From contig CAAFOY010000023.1 of the NCBI GenBank assembly GCA_900764695.1, positions 1 to 42,138 on the forward strand: a DNA stretch of 42,138 bases, given 5' to 3'. Below the pieces are notes generated by a model that ran no database searches, had not been told where the DNA came from, and worked only from the letters and a program-made list of their open reading frames with translations. Within the stretch, counting starts at the first letter, position 1. Each line of letters begins with the position of its first letter. A program made the translations under genes and the position numbers. This DNA is from Lachnospiraceae bacterium. Lineage in GTDB: Bacteria > Bacillota_A > Clostridia > Lachnospirales > Lachnospiraceae. Positions 1 through 8,301 of the stretch are shown piece by piece.

Positions 1-33
1 GGTGATGAAACTACATTGAACAGAGGAGAGTAG
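1..33 (+). CDS. C-terminal end of an upstream gene (partial)
   Basis: The first 33 bases read through ten codons (ending TTG AAC AGA GGA GAG) to a TAG stop, with five bases left before the ATG of the next gene. One other frame stops at once and the third stops within 18 bases. The tight spacing and the SD-like GAGGAGAG inside this tail suggest a co-transcribed upstream gene whose body is outside the window. Its product cannot be told. In Dlt-like operons a carrier protein or DltD-like protein would be expected here. Confidence 0.4.
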   Translation, partial: GDETTLNRGE

Positions 34-38
34 CTAAA

Positions 39-1652
39 ATGGGCTTTAATACACTATCTTTTATCCCATTTCTATTAATAGTAATTTTATTGTATTTTAC
101 AGTTTTTAGAAAATGTCAGTGGATATTTTTATTAATTGCAAGTATTGCATTTTATTTATTTGCAGGACCTAAATATATTGTTTTTATAATTATTTCATCG
201 TTAAGCACATATTTTTTCGCAAGAAAAATTCAGAAAATGCATGATGCTGAGGATAAAATTTTAAAGGAACGTGAATTTTCTTCAAAAGATGCAAAGAAGG
301 CTTTTAAGAAAAGACGTACAAAACAAAGAAGAAAAGTCCTCGTAGTTGATTTTATTATTAATTTAGGGTTGTTATGTGTAATTAAATATACAGATTTTAT
401 TTTATCAGGTGTATCCTCAATTCTTTCAAAATTTGGAATGGATTGGAGTAAAGAGTTTAATTTCATACTTCCACTTGGAATATCTTTTTATACATTTATG
501 CTTGTTGGATATATACTTGATGTTTATTGGAAGAGATATAGAGCAGAAACAAATTATTTTAAACTTGCCTTATTCTCAATGTATTTCCCTCATATTGTGC
601 AGGGACCAATTGGAAGATATAACAAGTTAGCACCACAGTTTTTTGCAGATCATCCATTTGATTACGATAGAGTAACTAAAGGATTTCAGTTAATCTTATG
701 GGGTTACTTTGAAAAAATGGTAATATCTGACAGAATACAGGCATTTACAAATGGAGTATTAGCAAATTGGCAGCAGCTTACAGGTTTTCCACTTTTACTT
801 GGAATATCATTATTCTCAATTCAGTTATATTTAGACTGGATGGGATGTATGGATATTGCCCATGGTGTTTCTGAAATATTTGGAATTAATCTTGATAGAA
901 ACTTCTGGCATCCGTTCTTCTCAAAGAATATGCCTGAGTTCTGGAGAAGATGGCATATTTCACTTGGTGCATGGTTCAAAGATTATTTATTGTATCAGGT
1001 TTCAATGTCAGGATTATGTAAGAAAATTAATAAATTCACAAGAAGAAAATGGGGAAACCAGGCTTCAAGAGCATTTTCAGCAGTTATACCGGCAGCAGTT
1101 GTATGGATTGTTACAGGTGTTTGGCATGGTGCCGCAAGTTGCTTTGTGCTTTGGGGCGTATACCATGGAATTTTAATTATAACAAGTTCGTTATTTGAAA
1201 TTCCAATACAGAAACTGTGTAAATTCCTTCATATTGATACAGAATGCTTTAGTTTTAATTTATTTAGAATGATTAGAACATTTATGCTTTCGACAATAGG
1301 TAGAATTTTCTTTGCAGTTTCAGCAGGATTTACAACAATGATTGAATTTACAAAGAGAATGTTTGACTTTAGACAGTTTGGACTTCACACTCTTTGGGAT
1401 GAAAGTTTATTCTCATACGGATTAGACAGACATGGATTTACATTAGCTATGCTTTTAGTTGTATTAGTATGGTGTGTAAGTATGTTACAGGAAAAATTCG
1501 ATAAAGATAATAAGACAGTCAGAGATGTAATTGCAGAACAGAATATTGTTTTCAGATGGGTTTTATATTTAGGACTTATTGCGGGAATTCTTATTTTTGG
1601 AATGTACGGTTCAGGATATGATGCCGGCGCATTCTTCTATGGTAAATTCTAA
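39..1652 (+). CDS. MBOAT-family membrane O-acyltransferase (DltB/AlgI-like)
   Basis: A 537-residue polytopic membrane protein of the MBOAT family, which moves acyl groups across the membrane onto cell-surface polymers. The family signature is clear: a WRRWHISLGAWFKDYLLY segment around residue 307 and, further on, TGVWHGAASCFVLWGVYHG, which carries the conserved catalytic histidine (WHG). Many hydrophobic helices flank these. The length is usual for the AlgI/DltB/PatA group. The start follows GAGGAGAG with good spacing. An acyl-activating ligase follows 137 bp downstream, and a transporter and a secreted SGNH hydrolase come after that, so a role in acylating an exported polysaccharide or teichoic acid is likely. 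Acyl group and acceptor cannot be read from the sequence. Confidence 0.9.
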   Translation: MGFNTLSFIPFLLIVILLYFTVFRKCQWIFLLIASIAFYLFAGPKYIVFIIISSLSTYFFARKIQKMHDAEDKILKEREFSSKDAKKAFKKRRTKQRRKVLVVDFIINLGLLCVIKYTDFILSGVSSILSKFGMDWSKEFNFILPLGISFYTFMLVGYILDVYWKRYRAETNYFKLALFSMYFPHIVQGPIGRYNKLAPQFFADHPFDYDRVTKGFQLILWGYFEKMVISDRIQAFTNGVLANWQQLTGFPLLLGISLFSIQLYLDWMGCMDIAHGVSEIFGINLDRNFWHPFFSKNMPEFWRRWHISLGAWFKDYLLYQVSMSGLCKKINKFTRRKWGNQASRAFSAVIPAAVVWIVTGVWHGAASCFVLWGVYHGILIITSSLFEIPIQKLCKFLHIDTECFSFNLFRMIRTFMLSTIGRIFFAVSAGFTTMIEFTKRMFDFRQFGLHTLWDESLFSYGLDRHGFTLAMLLVVLVWCVSMLQEKFDKDNKTVRDVIAEQNIVFRWVLYLGLIAGILIFGMYGSGYDAGAFFYGKF

Positions 1653-1666
1653 TCTGAAAATACAAT

Positions 1667-1742
1667 GATGTCCGGAGTAAAGACGGTATGATAATTATTT
1701 TGTATAAATACAGAATAATTTTAGTCTTATAACTCCGGCATC
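1667..1742 (+). other. Extended three-part hairpin between MBOAT and ligase genes
   Basis: GATGTCCGGAGT (1667-1678) pairs with ACTCCGGCATC (1732-1742) with one bulge. Inside it AAGAC (1680-1684) pairs with GTCTT (1724-1728), and an AT-rich stem closes around 1693-1720. No U-run follows, so it is not a standard terminator. It may be an RNA-stability or processing element inside the operon. Confidence 0.55.
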
Positions 1743-1789
1743 TATAAATTTAGTAACATATGTTGAAGAGATAGTTTTAGGAGGATTTC

Positions 1790-3274
1790 ATGAGTTACAA
1801 TTCAATTTTGGAAGCGATAAAAACTAATTCAGAAATTAATCCCGGCAAATTATGTGTGGGAGACAAAAAGAATAAGGCAACATACGGGCAGTTTTGGAAA
1901 ATGATAAATAAGGGAGCTGCTTATTTGGAAAAGAATGGTGTAAAAAAAGGTGACGTTGTAGTTTTAAGAGGCGCACAAAAGGTTGAATATTTATTTTCGA
2001 TATTTTCAATTCAGCTTCTTGGAGCGATTGCATGTCCATTAGAAAAAGCTGTAAAAGAGGACAGAATTCTTGAAATTATGAATTTTGTAGAAACAAAGTA
2101 TTTTCTTGATACTAAGAAATTAAAGGATACTTCTGCAGAATGCATTAGTTTAAAGGAAATGTTTAAAGAGGCAATGAATGATGAAACTGAATGTGATGTA
2201 AACAAGTATGAATTGCCTAAATCAGATGATTTATCAGAAATTTTGTTTACTACAGGTACTACAGGTAAGTCAAAAGGAATTAAGATAATCTGCAAAAACA
2301 ATATAGCAATAGCGCAGAATGTAAGTGAAGCTATAGGAATAACTTCAGATGATGTTGAAATGGTTACAGCACCGTTAAATCATTCTATGGGACTTAGAAG
2401 AACATATTCCGTTTTTTATAAAGGTGGAACAGTTATAATGACTGACGGAGTAAAATTTGTTGAGGATTTCTTCAAATTATTGGACTTATACCATGTAACA
2501 GGACTCACATTTGCTCCTGCAATTCTTGAACAGTTATTGAAATTTGCAAAGGATAGATTTGGAACATATAGCGAACAGATTCATTATATACAGTTAGGTT
2601 CAGCACCTTTATCTGAAAAAGCAAAAGAAACATTAAAAGAAATGTTCCCAAATACAAAATTATTTAATATTTACGGCGCAACAGAATCTGGTTGTACTGT
2701 TAGTCTTGAATTTAGCAAATACGGAGATAAAAAAGGAAGTATTGGAATTCCAAACGTAAATGCAAATATAATTTTTGTAGATGACAATAGAAATATAGTT
2801 GATGCATCAGCAGAAAATCCGGGAAATCTTGCATTTAAGGGTGCAATGAACATGCCTGGTTATTTAAAAGAACCTGAAATTACTAAAGAGGTTTTAGACG
2901 ATGAAGGCACTTTATATACAAACGACTTAGGCTATATGGGAGAAGACGGATTTGTATATTTACTTGGAAGAAAAGGCGATGTAATAAATATGGGTGGAAT
3001 TAAGATTGCACCTTCAGAAATAGAAGAAGTTGTTGCACAGAACGAAATGATAAAAGAATGTGCATGTATTCCTATACCTGATGAAATTACAGGAGAAGCA
3101 CCTAAATTATTTATAGTTATAAATGAAGGATATGAATATGATGAAAAAGCATTACATAAATTTATGACTGATAAATTAGAAGCGATAAGAGTTCCAAAAG
3201 TTGTTCAGGTAATAGATGAACTCCCAAGAACTTTTAATGGAAAAGTAATTAAACGTAAATTAAAAGAAATGTAA
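1790..3274 (+). CDS. AMP-forming acyl-CoA/acyl-carrier ligase (adenylation enzyme)
   Basis: A 494-residue ANL-superfamily adenylating enzyme that activates a carboxylic acid with ATP and passes it to CoA or a carrier protein. Visible core motifs are the phosphate-binding loop FTTGTTGKSKG (about residues 152-162), NIYGATESG (A5), YTNDLGYMGEDG (A7), LLGRKGDVINMGG (A8) and, near the C-terminus, PRTFNGKVIKR with the A10 lysine. The protein ends right after A10, so no carrier domain is fused. Start is supported by AGGAGG 7 bases upstream. It sits between the MBOAT gene and an organic-anion transporter, so it probably supplies the acyl donor for the MBOAT enzyme, much as DltA does for DltB. A DltA-like D-alanine specificity is possible but not demonstrated. 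Confidence 0.88.
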   Translation: MSYNSILEAIKTNSEINPGKLCVGDKKNKATYGQFWKMINKGAAYLEKNGVKKGDVVVLRGAQKVEYLFSIFSIQLLGAIACPLEKAVKEDRILEIMNFVETKYFLDTKKLKDTSAECISLKEMFKEAMNDETECDVNKYELPKSDDLSEILFTTGTTGKSKGIKIICKNNIAIAQNVSEAIGITSDDVEMVTAPLNHSMGLRRTYSVFYKGGTVIMTDGVKFVEDFFKLLDLYHVTGLTFAPAILEQLLKFAKDRFGTYSEQIHYIQLGSAPLSEKAKETLKEMFPNTKLFNIYGATESGCTVSLEFSKYGDKKGSIGIPNVNANIIFVDDNRNIVDASAENPGNLAFKGAMNMPGYLKEPEITKEVLDDEGTLYTNDLGYMGEDGFVYLLGRKGDVINMGGIKIAPSEIEEVVAQNEMIKECACIPIPDEITGEAPKLFIVINEGYEYDEKALHKFMTDKLEAIRVPKVVQVIDELPRTFNGKVIKRKLKEM

Positions 3275-3329
3275 CTTGTAAATAGAAAATCAGAGTGATT
3301 TTAAGAGTATTTTGAGATGAGGAATTAAA

Positions 3330-4751
3330 ATGACAAAGACAAAACAGCGTATTTATTTATTAATAGGACCATTATTATTTGTTTTATGTTGTTTAGCAAT
3401 ACCGGAGAGTGCATTTCCGGCTTTAGCTGAAAGAGCAGCAATAGGAACGGTTGCATGGATGGCATTTTGGTGGGTAACAGCGCCTATCGATTATGCAGTA
3501 ACAGCATTTTTACCAATAGCAATAAATGCTATTGTCACTATGTGCGATATGTCTGCAGTAATATCAAATTATGCATCTGAGACAATTTTATTATTACTTG
3601 GAGCATCAATATTGACTGTATCTTGGGAAGAAACAGGACTTGATAAAAGAATTGCAGCATCATTACTTGGATTAATTGGTGATAACTTAAGAATTCAGTT
3701 AATTTTCTGGTTTATGTTATCTACAGTATTATCTGCAATTTTACCAAATGCAGTAGTATGTGCAACAATTACACCTATTGCAGTTTCGATGTTAAAGTAC
3801 ATAGGTGAGGGTGATATTGAACATAGTAGAATTGGTTCAAAATTATTATTATACATAGCTTACGGTGCAGGACTTGGAGGATTGACATCACCACTTGGTG
3901 GAGCAATGAATCTTGTAACTGTTGATTATTTACAGCAGCTTACAGGAAAAGAATACATGTATATTTCATGGGTAATCCGTTTCTTACCAATTATGATTAC
4001 ATTACTTGTTATTAACATTGTTTTCATGATTAGGGATGTTAAAAAATCAGAAAGCCTTGGTGGATCAAAAGAATATTTTAGAAATGAATATAAAAAATTC
4101 CCACCAATGAGCATAGAAGAGAAGATTTCTCTTGGATTATTTGCAGTAGCAACAATACTTGCATTCACAAGACAGTTCTATCAGACATTATTACCAGGAT
4201 TAAAACCGGCATATGTATTTATTATTTGTGCAATTTTATCATTCTTAATAACACGTTCTGATGGAGAAAGACTTATGCTCTGGAAATCAGTTCAGACAAA
4301 AATTATTTGGGAAATGATTTACATTTTTGCAGGTGGTCTTGCAGTAGGAACATTAATAAATGAATCAGGTGCAGCAGAAAGGATTGGTGAATTGGTTTCA
4401 GGAATGGGACTTACAGGTGGAGTTACAACAGTATTTGTAATTATAACAGTAACTTTACTTATGTCTGATGTAACATCAAATACAGCAACTGCAGCAGTTG
4501 CAATACCTATAGTTATATCTATAGTAAAGGGAATGAATTTAAATCCAATACCTTACGTTTACATTGCATCAGTAGGAGTAAATTTATCTTATATGTTACC
4601 AACATCAATCAGAGCAATACCTGTTGGATATGGTTTACAGCCAAAGTATATGCTTAAAGAGGGTTGGAAAATGACAGTAATCATTATAATAGCAATGACA
4701 ATAGTATGCTCATTATTGTTAAAATATTGGCCGGCATTTAGTACAACGTAA
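3330..4751 (+). CDS. DASS/SLC13-family anion:sodium symporter-like protein
   Basis: A 473-residue membrane protein of the divalent anion:Na+ symporter family (SLC13, CitM/INDY-like), which normally carries di- or tricarboxylates or sulfate. The inverted-repeat fold is suggested by two matching regions: LPNAVVCATITPIAVSML (about residues 132-150) and SDVTSNTATAAVAIPIV (about 378-394). The second keeps the canonical Ser-Asn-Thr binding motif. The first reads Pro-Asn-Ala instead. A cytoplasmic loop with many charges lies around 232-265. The gene follows the ligase by 55 bp and is probably in the same operon, so it may import the acid that the ligase activates. Substrate is unassigned. Confidence 0.85.
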   Translation: MTKTKQRIYLLIGPLLFVLCCLAIPESAFPALAERAAIGTVAWMAFWWVTAPIDYAVTAFLPIAINAIVTMCDMSAVISNYASETILLLLGASILTVSWEETGLDKRIAASLLGLIGDNLRIQLIFWFMLSTVLSAILPNAVVCATITPIAVSMLKYIGEGDIEHSRIGSKLLLYIAYGAGLGGLTSPLGGAMNLVTVDYLQQLTGKEYMYISWVIRFLPIMITLLVINIVFMIRDVKKSESLGGSKEYFRNEYKKFPPMSIEEKISLGLFAVATILAFTRQFYQTLLPGLKPAYVFIICAILSFLITRSDGERLMLWKSVQTKIIWEMIYIFAGGLAVGTLINESGAAERIGELVSGMGLTGGVTTVFVIITVTLLMSDVTSNTATAAVAIPIVISIVKGMNLNPIPYVYIASVGVNLSYMLPTSIRAIPVGYGLQPKYMLKEGWKMTVIIIIAMTIVCSLLLKYWPAFSTT

Positions 4752-4773
4752 ATATTTACAGATTAACTTAAGA

Positions 4774-4834
4774 TGGAAACTAAATTAATGAAGTTTATAT
4801 TTAATAATGTTTCCAATAACTAGTCGCCGACTAG
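4774..4834 (+). other. Two hairpins in the leader of the SGNH gene
   Basis: TGGAAAC (4774-4780) can pair with GTTTCCA (4809-4815) around an AT-rich loop. CTAGTCGCCGACTAG (4820-4834) is a perfect 6-bp stem with a 3-base loop. Neither has a U-run. They lie between the transporter and the SGNH gene and may mark a processing or regulatory site. Confidence 0.4.
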
Positions 4835-4871
4835 ATAGAGAGGCAATACATGTTAGACGAGGAGCAACGAA

Positions 4872-6569
4872 ATGAAAACCAGATTTAGAAAATATAGTAA
4901 AATATTGTTCGGTGTAATTATGATGTTATATTTTGTGGCAGTAAGTAATAACGTATACGCCGATGATGTTCAATTTACACAGAAAACATATAAAATATTG
5001 TTTGTAGGAAACAGTCATACATATTACAATGATATGCCAAAAATGTTTAAAGGACTTTGTGATGCAGATAAAATAAATTGTGAAGTTACATCGATTACAT
5101 CACCAGGATACAAACTTAGCCAGTTTGCAGATAAGACTAACATGTATGGAAGTCAGGTTTATCAGGCATTAACAAATAATACATGGGATTATGTAGTATT
5201 ACAGGAAAACAGGGCAGTTTTAGTAGAAAAAGAAGAAGAGGCAGAAGCAGCAGTTAATACTCTATACACTTTAATACATAATGCCGGAGCAAAAATGGTT
5301 ATATATGCAACACAGCCAAATAATATTGGAAGCACATTTAAAGTAGATTCATTATCATTGTTTTTATCAGATTTTCAGATTGAACAGATTTTAACAAGAA
5401 ATAACTTTAAAATAGCTGATGAATATGATGGACTTGTTGCAGCATCAGGAACTAACTTTATGAGAGTAATGCAGGATTATCCTAAAATTACAATGTATAA
5501 AACAGATAATCTTCATCCATCAGTAACAGGAAGTTATTTGGCAGCATGTACTATTTACAATACAATATTCGACAGAAGTCCATATGGAAACAAGTATTTA
5601 CCAAATAGTGAATACGATAAGGATAATCTGATATCAAAAGTTTCAATGAAAAATGCCCTTATAATGCAGAAAATTGCAGATAGCAGATTGAAAGTAGATA
5701 GTTATTATACAACTGTAAGTAAGGGACAGAATTCTAAATTAACAGCAACATTTACATCAACTCAGACAGATGAATCAGAGACTACTGAAGATACTACGAA
5801 AAAAACAAAAGATGAAACAAAAACTTCAGATGAAAAAGAGACAACAGTTACTGATAATAAAGATACTATATCAACATATACAAATAAAATAATGTGGGAT
5901 GCTGTTGATGCAAACAGTATTTCAATTAACAGAATTACAGGTGAATTTACTGCATTAAAGGCTGGAAAATATCAGGTAATGTCAACAACAGACAGCGGTT
6001 TAATATGCTATTCAACAATTGATGTAAAACAGCCATCAACAGCTTTTAACATTAATGAAAGCAAGATTTTAAAAGTTGTAAAGGGATATGTAGGAAAATA
6101 TACTACTACGATAGCACCTGATGATACAACAGATACAATTACATGGAAGAGTAATTATCCGGATATAGTTTCTGTTGATGCACAGGGAAATATACAGGCC
6201 AAAAAAGTAGGCATAGCAAAAATAACTGCTGTAACTACAAGCGGAATTAAGTCAGAACGTTATGTGCGTGTAAAGTTAAAGACACCAAGTAATGTAAAGT
6301 TGACAAAAAAGGTAAGAAAAGTTAAGAAAAAGAAAGTATATCGTGTAAATGTAAAATGGAGTAAAAATAAAAATGCCACTAAATATTATGTATTCCGCAA
6401 AAAGGAAGGCAAAAAGGTATTTAAAAGAGTCGCAACAACTACTCAGGCAAAATACATAGATAAAAATATTAAGAAAAATAAAACTTATTCTTACAAAATA
6501 CAGGCGATATATTCAAATAGCAAACTTAACAGTGATAAAACAGCAGAGTATAACATAAAAGTTAAATAA
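4872..6569 (+). CDS. Secreted SGNH hydrolase (DUF4886-like) with Ig-like and Fn3-like tail
   Basis: A 565-residue exported protein. Residues 1-30 form a signal peptide with a probable signal peptidase I site after VYA. Residues about 38-240 are an SGNH/GDSL hydrolase domain: block I GNSHT with Ser48 as nucleophile, block III LQEN with Asn113, and block V DNLHPS with Asp212 and His215. A Thr/Glu/Lys-rich linker (about 300-325) leads to a bacterial Ig-like (Big2) region up to about residue 470, then a very Lys-rich Fn3-like module to the end. SGNH enzymes of this type add or remove O-acyl groups on surface glycans, which fits the MBOAT and ligase genes upstream (compare DltD or AlgJ). The Lys-rich tail may hold it on the anionic wall. 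Esterase versus transferase activity is undecided. Confidence 0.82.
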   Translation: MKTRFRKYSKILFGVIMMLYFVAVSNNVYADDVQFTQKTYKILFVGNSHTYYNDMPKMFKGLCDADKINCEVTSITSPGYKLSQFADKTNMYGSQVYQALTNNTWDYVVLQENRAVLVEKEEEAEAAVNTLYTLIHNAGAKMVIYATQPNNIGSTFKVDSLSLFLSDFQIEQILTRNNFKIADEYDGLVAASGTNFMRVMQDYPKITMYKTDNLHPSVTGSYLAACTIYNTIFDRSPYGNKYLPNSEYDKDNLISKVSMKNALIMQKIADSRLKVDSYYTTVSKGQNSKLTATFTSTQTDESETTEDTTKKTKDETKTSDEKETTVTDNKDTISTYTNKIMWDAVDANSISINRITGEFTALKAGKYQVMSTTDSGLICYSTIDVKQPSTAFNINESKILKVVKGYVGKYTTTIAPDDTTDTITWKSNYPDIVSVDAQGNIQAKKVGIAKITAVTTSGIKSERYVRVKLKTPSNVKLTKKVRKVKKKKVYRVNVKWSKNKNATKYYVFRKKEGKKVFKRVATTTQAKYIDKNIKKNKTYSYKIQAIYSNSKLNSDKTAEYNIKVK

Positions 6570-6612
6570 TAAAGTTTTAAGAATATTAGCAAATTATAAA
6601 AATTAATTATAA

Positions 6613-6668
6613 AGACCTCTAAAATGTGTAGATTATATACAAAAATCTGTTATTTTAGAGGTTTTTTA
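6613..6668 (+). terminator. Intrinsic terminator after SGNH gene
   Basis: CCTCTAAAAT (6616-6625) pairs perfectly with ATTTTAGAGG (6652-6661) and is followed by six T. Inner AGATT/AATCT pairing extends the stem. It ends the upstream operon before the rib promoter. Confidence 0.85.
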
Positions 6669-6733
6669 CGTTAAAAAAATTAACATATATATATTAAAAA
6701 ATGTTTAACAAAAATAGTTTATTGGAAATTTTG

Positions 6734-6762
6734 TTGACAAACAAAAACAAGGTGACTATACT
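6734..6762 (+). promoter_or_regulatory. Sigma-A-type promoter of the riboflavin operon
   Basis: TTGACA (6734-6739) and TATACT (6757-6762) are separated by 17 bp. It lies 22 bp upstream of the FMN aptamer, so the transcript would start just before the riboswitch. Confidence 0.8.
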
Positions 6763-6783
6763 TTAAGCAGAAATTAAATAAAA

Positions 6784-6934
6784 ATTCTTCGGGGCAGGGT
6801 GATATGCATAAAGCATAAATTCCCAACCGACGGTAAGTGTACAGAGCGTAAAGATGCACGAGTCCGTGACCTGCGAAAGCAGCTGATTTGGTGAGAATCC
6901 AAAACCGACAGTATAGTCTGGATGGGAGAAGAAT
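6784..6934 (+). ncRNA. FMN riboswitch (RFN element)
   Basis: The classic RFN core is present: GGGGCAGGGTG near the 5' end, CCCAACCGACGGT, GTCCGTGACC, a TTTGGTGAGAATCC segment, ACCGACAGT and the closing GTCTGGATGGGAGAAGAAT. P1 is a perfect 7-bp helix, ATTCTTC (6784-6790) with GAAGAAT (6928-6934). It precedes the four riboflavin biosynthesis genes and should turn them off when FMN is plentiful. The expression platform is about 180 bases further down (7113-7145), an unusually long spacer. Confidence 0.95.
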
Positions 6935-7112
6935 AGATAATGTAATTGTTCTTTATCAGGAATAAAATTAATCTGATTTTTAGAAATGTATTTAAATGAT
7001 ATGTAGTTTACATAACAATTAATCGGATTAAGATTTTGATAATAAATTACTAATAACCATACGCAATTAGGAATATGTAATGAACAGAATAATATACATT
7101 TGTATTTGTGCG
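6935..7112 (+). other. Long AT-rich spacer between FMN aptamer and terminator
   Basis: No gene is seen here. TAATTGTT (6943-6950) is a perfect inverted copy of AACAATTA (7014-7021), so a long-range stem could form directly after P1 and bring the aptamer closer to the terminator. A weaker ATCAG/CTGAT hairpin lies around 6955-6976. Confidence 0.4.
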
Positions 7113-7145
7113 AAAGCCCCTTTGAATGAAAGGAGGCTTTTTTTT
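7113..7145 (+). terminator. Riboswitch terminator that also holds the ribD ribosome binding site
   Basis: AAAGCCCCTTT (7113-7123) pairs with AAAGGAGGCTTT (7129-7140), with one bulged A and a 5-base loop, and the 3' arm runs into an eight-T tract (7138-7145). The same 3' arm contains AAAGGAGG, the Shine-Dalgarno sequence for the TTG start at 7144. The hairpin would therefore block ribD both as a terminator and by masking its SD. Confidence 0.75.
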
Positions 7146-8226
7146 GAACCCAAAATACATGAAAAGAGCTATTGAATTAGCAAAAAAAGGCATAGGTTAT
7201 ACAAATCCAAATCCTATTGTAGGATGTGTTGTGGTAAAAAATGATGAAATTATTTCGGAAGGCTATCATGAAAAGATAGGCGGATTTCATGCTGAGAGAA
7301 ATGCATTAACAAATTGTAAGGAGGATACAACAGGAGCAGAGCTTTATGTAACGCTTGAACCGTGTTGTCATTATGGAAAGACGCCACCATGTACTGAAAT
7401 TATCATAGAAAAAAACATAAAAAAAGTTTATGTGGGGAGTATGGATACTAATAAACTTGTAGCAGGAAAGGGAGTAAAAATTTTAGAAGAAAACGGAATT
7501 GAAGTTGAGTGCGGAGTATTAAAAGATGAATGTGACAAATTAAACGAAGTATTTTTTCATTATATTACAAATAAAACACCTTATGTTGTAATGAAATATG
7601 CGATGACGATGGATGGAAAAATAGCGTGTGAAAATGGTGATTCAAAATGGGTTACAGGTGAAAAGGCAAGAGAAACCGTTCAAAATATGCGAAAAAAGTA
7701 TATGGGAATAATGGTTGGAATTAATACTGTATTAGAAGATAATCCAATGTTAAATTGCAGAATAGAAGAAAATGTTAATCCAATAAGAATTATATGTGAT
7801 TCAAATTTAAGAATACCATTTGAAAGTAATATTGTTAATACTGCTAATAAGATACAAACAATAGTTGTTTGTACAAATGAGGCTGATACAGATAAACAAA
7901 AATATTTAGAAGAATGTGGGGTTGAAGTCGTAAGGCAGAAAAGGAAAGGAAGAGTTAATTTATCAGAACTTATGAAAACATTAGGTGAGAAAGGGATAGA
8001 CAGTATATTGCTTGAAGGTGGCGGAACACTTAATGCACAGGCACTAAAAGAAAACATTGTAAATAAAATCTGTTGCTTTATAGCACCAAAGATTGTAGGA
8101 GGTGCAAATGCAAAATCTCCAATTGAAGGAAAAGGTGTCGAAAAAATGATGGAAGCATATAACTTAAGAAATTTAGAAATACAAAAAATAGGAAATGATA
8201 TTATGTTAACCGGATATTTAAAATAA
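7144..8226 (+). CDS. ribD: Bifunctional pyrimidine deaminase/reductase
   Basis: Carries out two consecutive riboflavin steps: deamination of the diaminopyrimidinone riboside phosphate and reduction of its ribose. The N-terminal deaminase domain has HAERNAL with zinc ligand His49 and catalytic Glu51, and PCCHYGKTPPC with Cys74 and Cys83. The reductase domain runs from about residue 148 (KTPYVVMKYAMTMDGK) and has the LLEGGGTLN motif. I chose the TTG at 7144 (360 residues): AAAGGAGG lies 7 bases upstream, the protein then begins MNPKYMKRAIELA as in relatives, and zinc ligand numbering matches that of B. subtilis RibG. The in-frame ATG at 7126 lies in the terminator loop upstream of this SD and is unlikely. 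First gene of the FMN-controlled operon. Confidence 0.95.
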   Translation: MNPKYMKRAIELAKKGIGYTNPNPIVGCVVVKNDEIISEGYHEKIGGFHAERNALTNCKEDTTGAELYVTLEPCCHYGKTPPCTEIIIEKNIKKVYVGSMDTNKLVAGKGVKILEENGIEVECGVLKDECDKLNEVFFHYITNKTPYVVMKYAMTMDGKIACENGDSKWVTGEKARETVQNMRKKYMGIMVGINTVLEDNPMLNCRIEENVNPIRIICDSNLRIPFESNIVNTANKIQTIVVCTNEADTDKQKYLEECGVEVVRQKRKGRVNLSELMKTLGEKGIDSILLEGGGTLNAQALKENIVNKICCFIAPKIVGGANAKSPIEGKGVEKMMEAYNLRNLEIQKIGNDIMLTGYLK

Positions 8227-8254
8227 AGGAAAGAAGTCTAAAAGAAATATCAGA

Positions 8255-8301
8255 GGAAAGGAGATATACGTATTTTATAAAATACATAAAAATAGTAAAT
8301 G
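8255..8301 (+). promoter_or_regulatory. Displaced ribosome binding site with palindrome before ribE
   Basis: The only good SD, GAAAGGAGAT (8255-8264), is about 35 bases from the ribE ATG. Between them lies a perfect 16-base palindrome, GTATTTTATAAAATAC (8270-8285). An in-frame TAA sits directly before the ATG, so no earlier start exists. Folding of the palindrome could shorten the effective spacing. Confidence 0.5.

Noticed and set aside
7126..7143. ATG start of ribD at 7126
   Set aside because: It lies in the terminator loop, upstream of the clear SD, and would add MKGGFF, unlike known RibD beginnings. TTG at 7144 fits better.
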